Under the pieces are notes generated by a model. It worked only from the letters and a program-made list of their open reading frames with translations. It did not search any database and was not told the DNA's origin. From Planctomycetota bacterium (GTDB lineage: Bacteria; Planctomycetota; UBA11346): a DNA stretch of 5,637 nt. This document shows positions 5,263 to 5,637 of the stretch, one piece after another. Within the stretch, counting starts at the first letter, position 1. Each line of letters starts with the position of its first letter. A program made the translations under genes and the position numbers. The DNA is taken from the NCBI GenBank assembly GCA_007131555.1, contig SLQH01000559.1:1-5637 (forward strand), written 5' to 3'.

Positions 5263-5637
5263 ATGTCTGACAGTCCGACCTATGACCGCATCCAGGACAT
5301 GGTTGCCGTCTTGCGGGAGCGCAGTCCGGTCCAGCCGCGGGTGGCGATCCTGCTGGGGACCGGCCTGGGAGCCCTGGCTGAGCGCATCGCGGTCAGTGAG
5401 ACCATCGCCCAGGCCGAGGTGCCGGGCATGCCCCTGTCGACCGCCGAGAGCCATGCCGGGTCGATCCTCTTCGGCACCCTGGCCGGGGTGCCGGTGGTGG
5501 CCTTCAGTGGCCGCCTCCATGCCTACGAAGGTTACAGTGCCGCCGAGGTGACCCTGCCGGTCCGCCTCGGCAAGGCCCTGGGGGCCGAGGTCCTGGTCAT
5601 GGGTTCGGCGGTCGGCGGGCTCGACCCCCGCCTGCAC
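5263..5637 (+). CDS. Purine nucleoside phosphorylase (PNP/MTAP family 2), 3'-truncated by window end
   Basis: The enzyme cleaves purine nucleosides with phosphate to free base and ribose 1-phosphate, in cytoplasmic purine salvage. The first 125 residues are present, of about 270 in the family, and the frame runs off the end without a stop. Visible marks are the phosphate loop LLGTGLG (30-36), ESHAG (62-66), FGTLAG (70-75), the signature GRLHAYEGYS (83-92) and SAVGGL (115-120). Numbering coincides with the trimeric mammalian-type enzyme: H64, R84, H86, Y88 and E89 are kept, S33 is Thr and N115 is Ser. GRLHAYEGY rather than the MTAP-type GRQH motif favours PNP over methylthioadenosine phosphorylase. 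ATG 5263 has GGAGGG six bases upstream and gives the family's usual N-terminal length. An in-frame ATG at 5182 would add 27 residues and is less likely. Purine-binding residues of the C-terminal half lie outside the window. Confidence 0.93.
   Translation, partial: MSDSPTYDRIQDMVAVLRERSPVQPRVAILLGTGLGALAERIAVSETIAQAEVPGMPLSTAESHAGSILFGTLAGVPVVAFSGRLHAYEGYSAAEVTLPVRLGKALGAEVLVMGSAVGGLDPRLH

Noticed and set aside
5164..5637. 157-codon open frame on the - strand at the right end
   Set aside because: It lies opposite a clear phosphorylase gene and carries no recognisable motif.

Overview
The window is a high-GC bacterial stretch with four genes, all on the + strand. In order they are: the 3' part of a PQQ-like (BamB/quinoprotein-type) beta-propeller gene, an FAD-dependent oxidoreductase of the FAD_oxidored (PF12831) type, a glycoside hydrolase family 28-like right-handed beta-helix protein, and the 5' part of a purine nucleoside phosphorylase gene cut by the window end. 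The mix of PQQ-like propeller, PF12831 oxidoreductase and unsecreted GH28 protein, with spacers full of palindromic repeats, recalls PVC-type bacteria (Planctomycetota, Lentisphaerota, Verrucomicrobiota). That placement is an inference from gene content; there is no rRNA or marker gene here to fix it.

Layout. 1-1460: propeller gene, open at the left edge. 1461-1679: spacer with two strong hairpins that abut exactly (1498-1537 and 1538-1568). 1680-2996: oxidoreductase. 2997-3089: short spacer with a small hairpin just before the GH28 ribosome binding site. 3090-4649: GH28-like gene. 4650-5262: about 610 bases without a credible gene, holding three related copies of one palindromic repeat, a different 101-base palindrome with 29-base arms, and two small inverted repeats close to the last gene. 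5263-5637: purine nucleoside phosphorylase, first 125 residues.

How the genes may work together. The oxidoreductase and the GH28-like protein are 93 bases apart, co-directional, and both lack a signal peptide, so they could form a small cytoplasmic carbohydrate-processing unit. This is inference, because neither substrate can be read from sequence. The propeller protein may belong to the same or a neighbouring unit; the hairpins between it and the oxidoreductase suggest a transcript boundary or processing point. The phosphorylase is a purine salvage enzyme and looks unrelated, separated by the repeat-rich spacer.

The points most worth a second look are the apparent loss of the GHG histidine and RIK Arg/Lys in the GH28-like protein while its aspartates are kept, the wobble pattern in the 101-base palindrome, and the lower third-position GC of the oxidoreductase gene.
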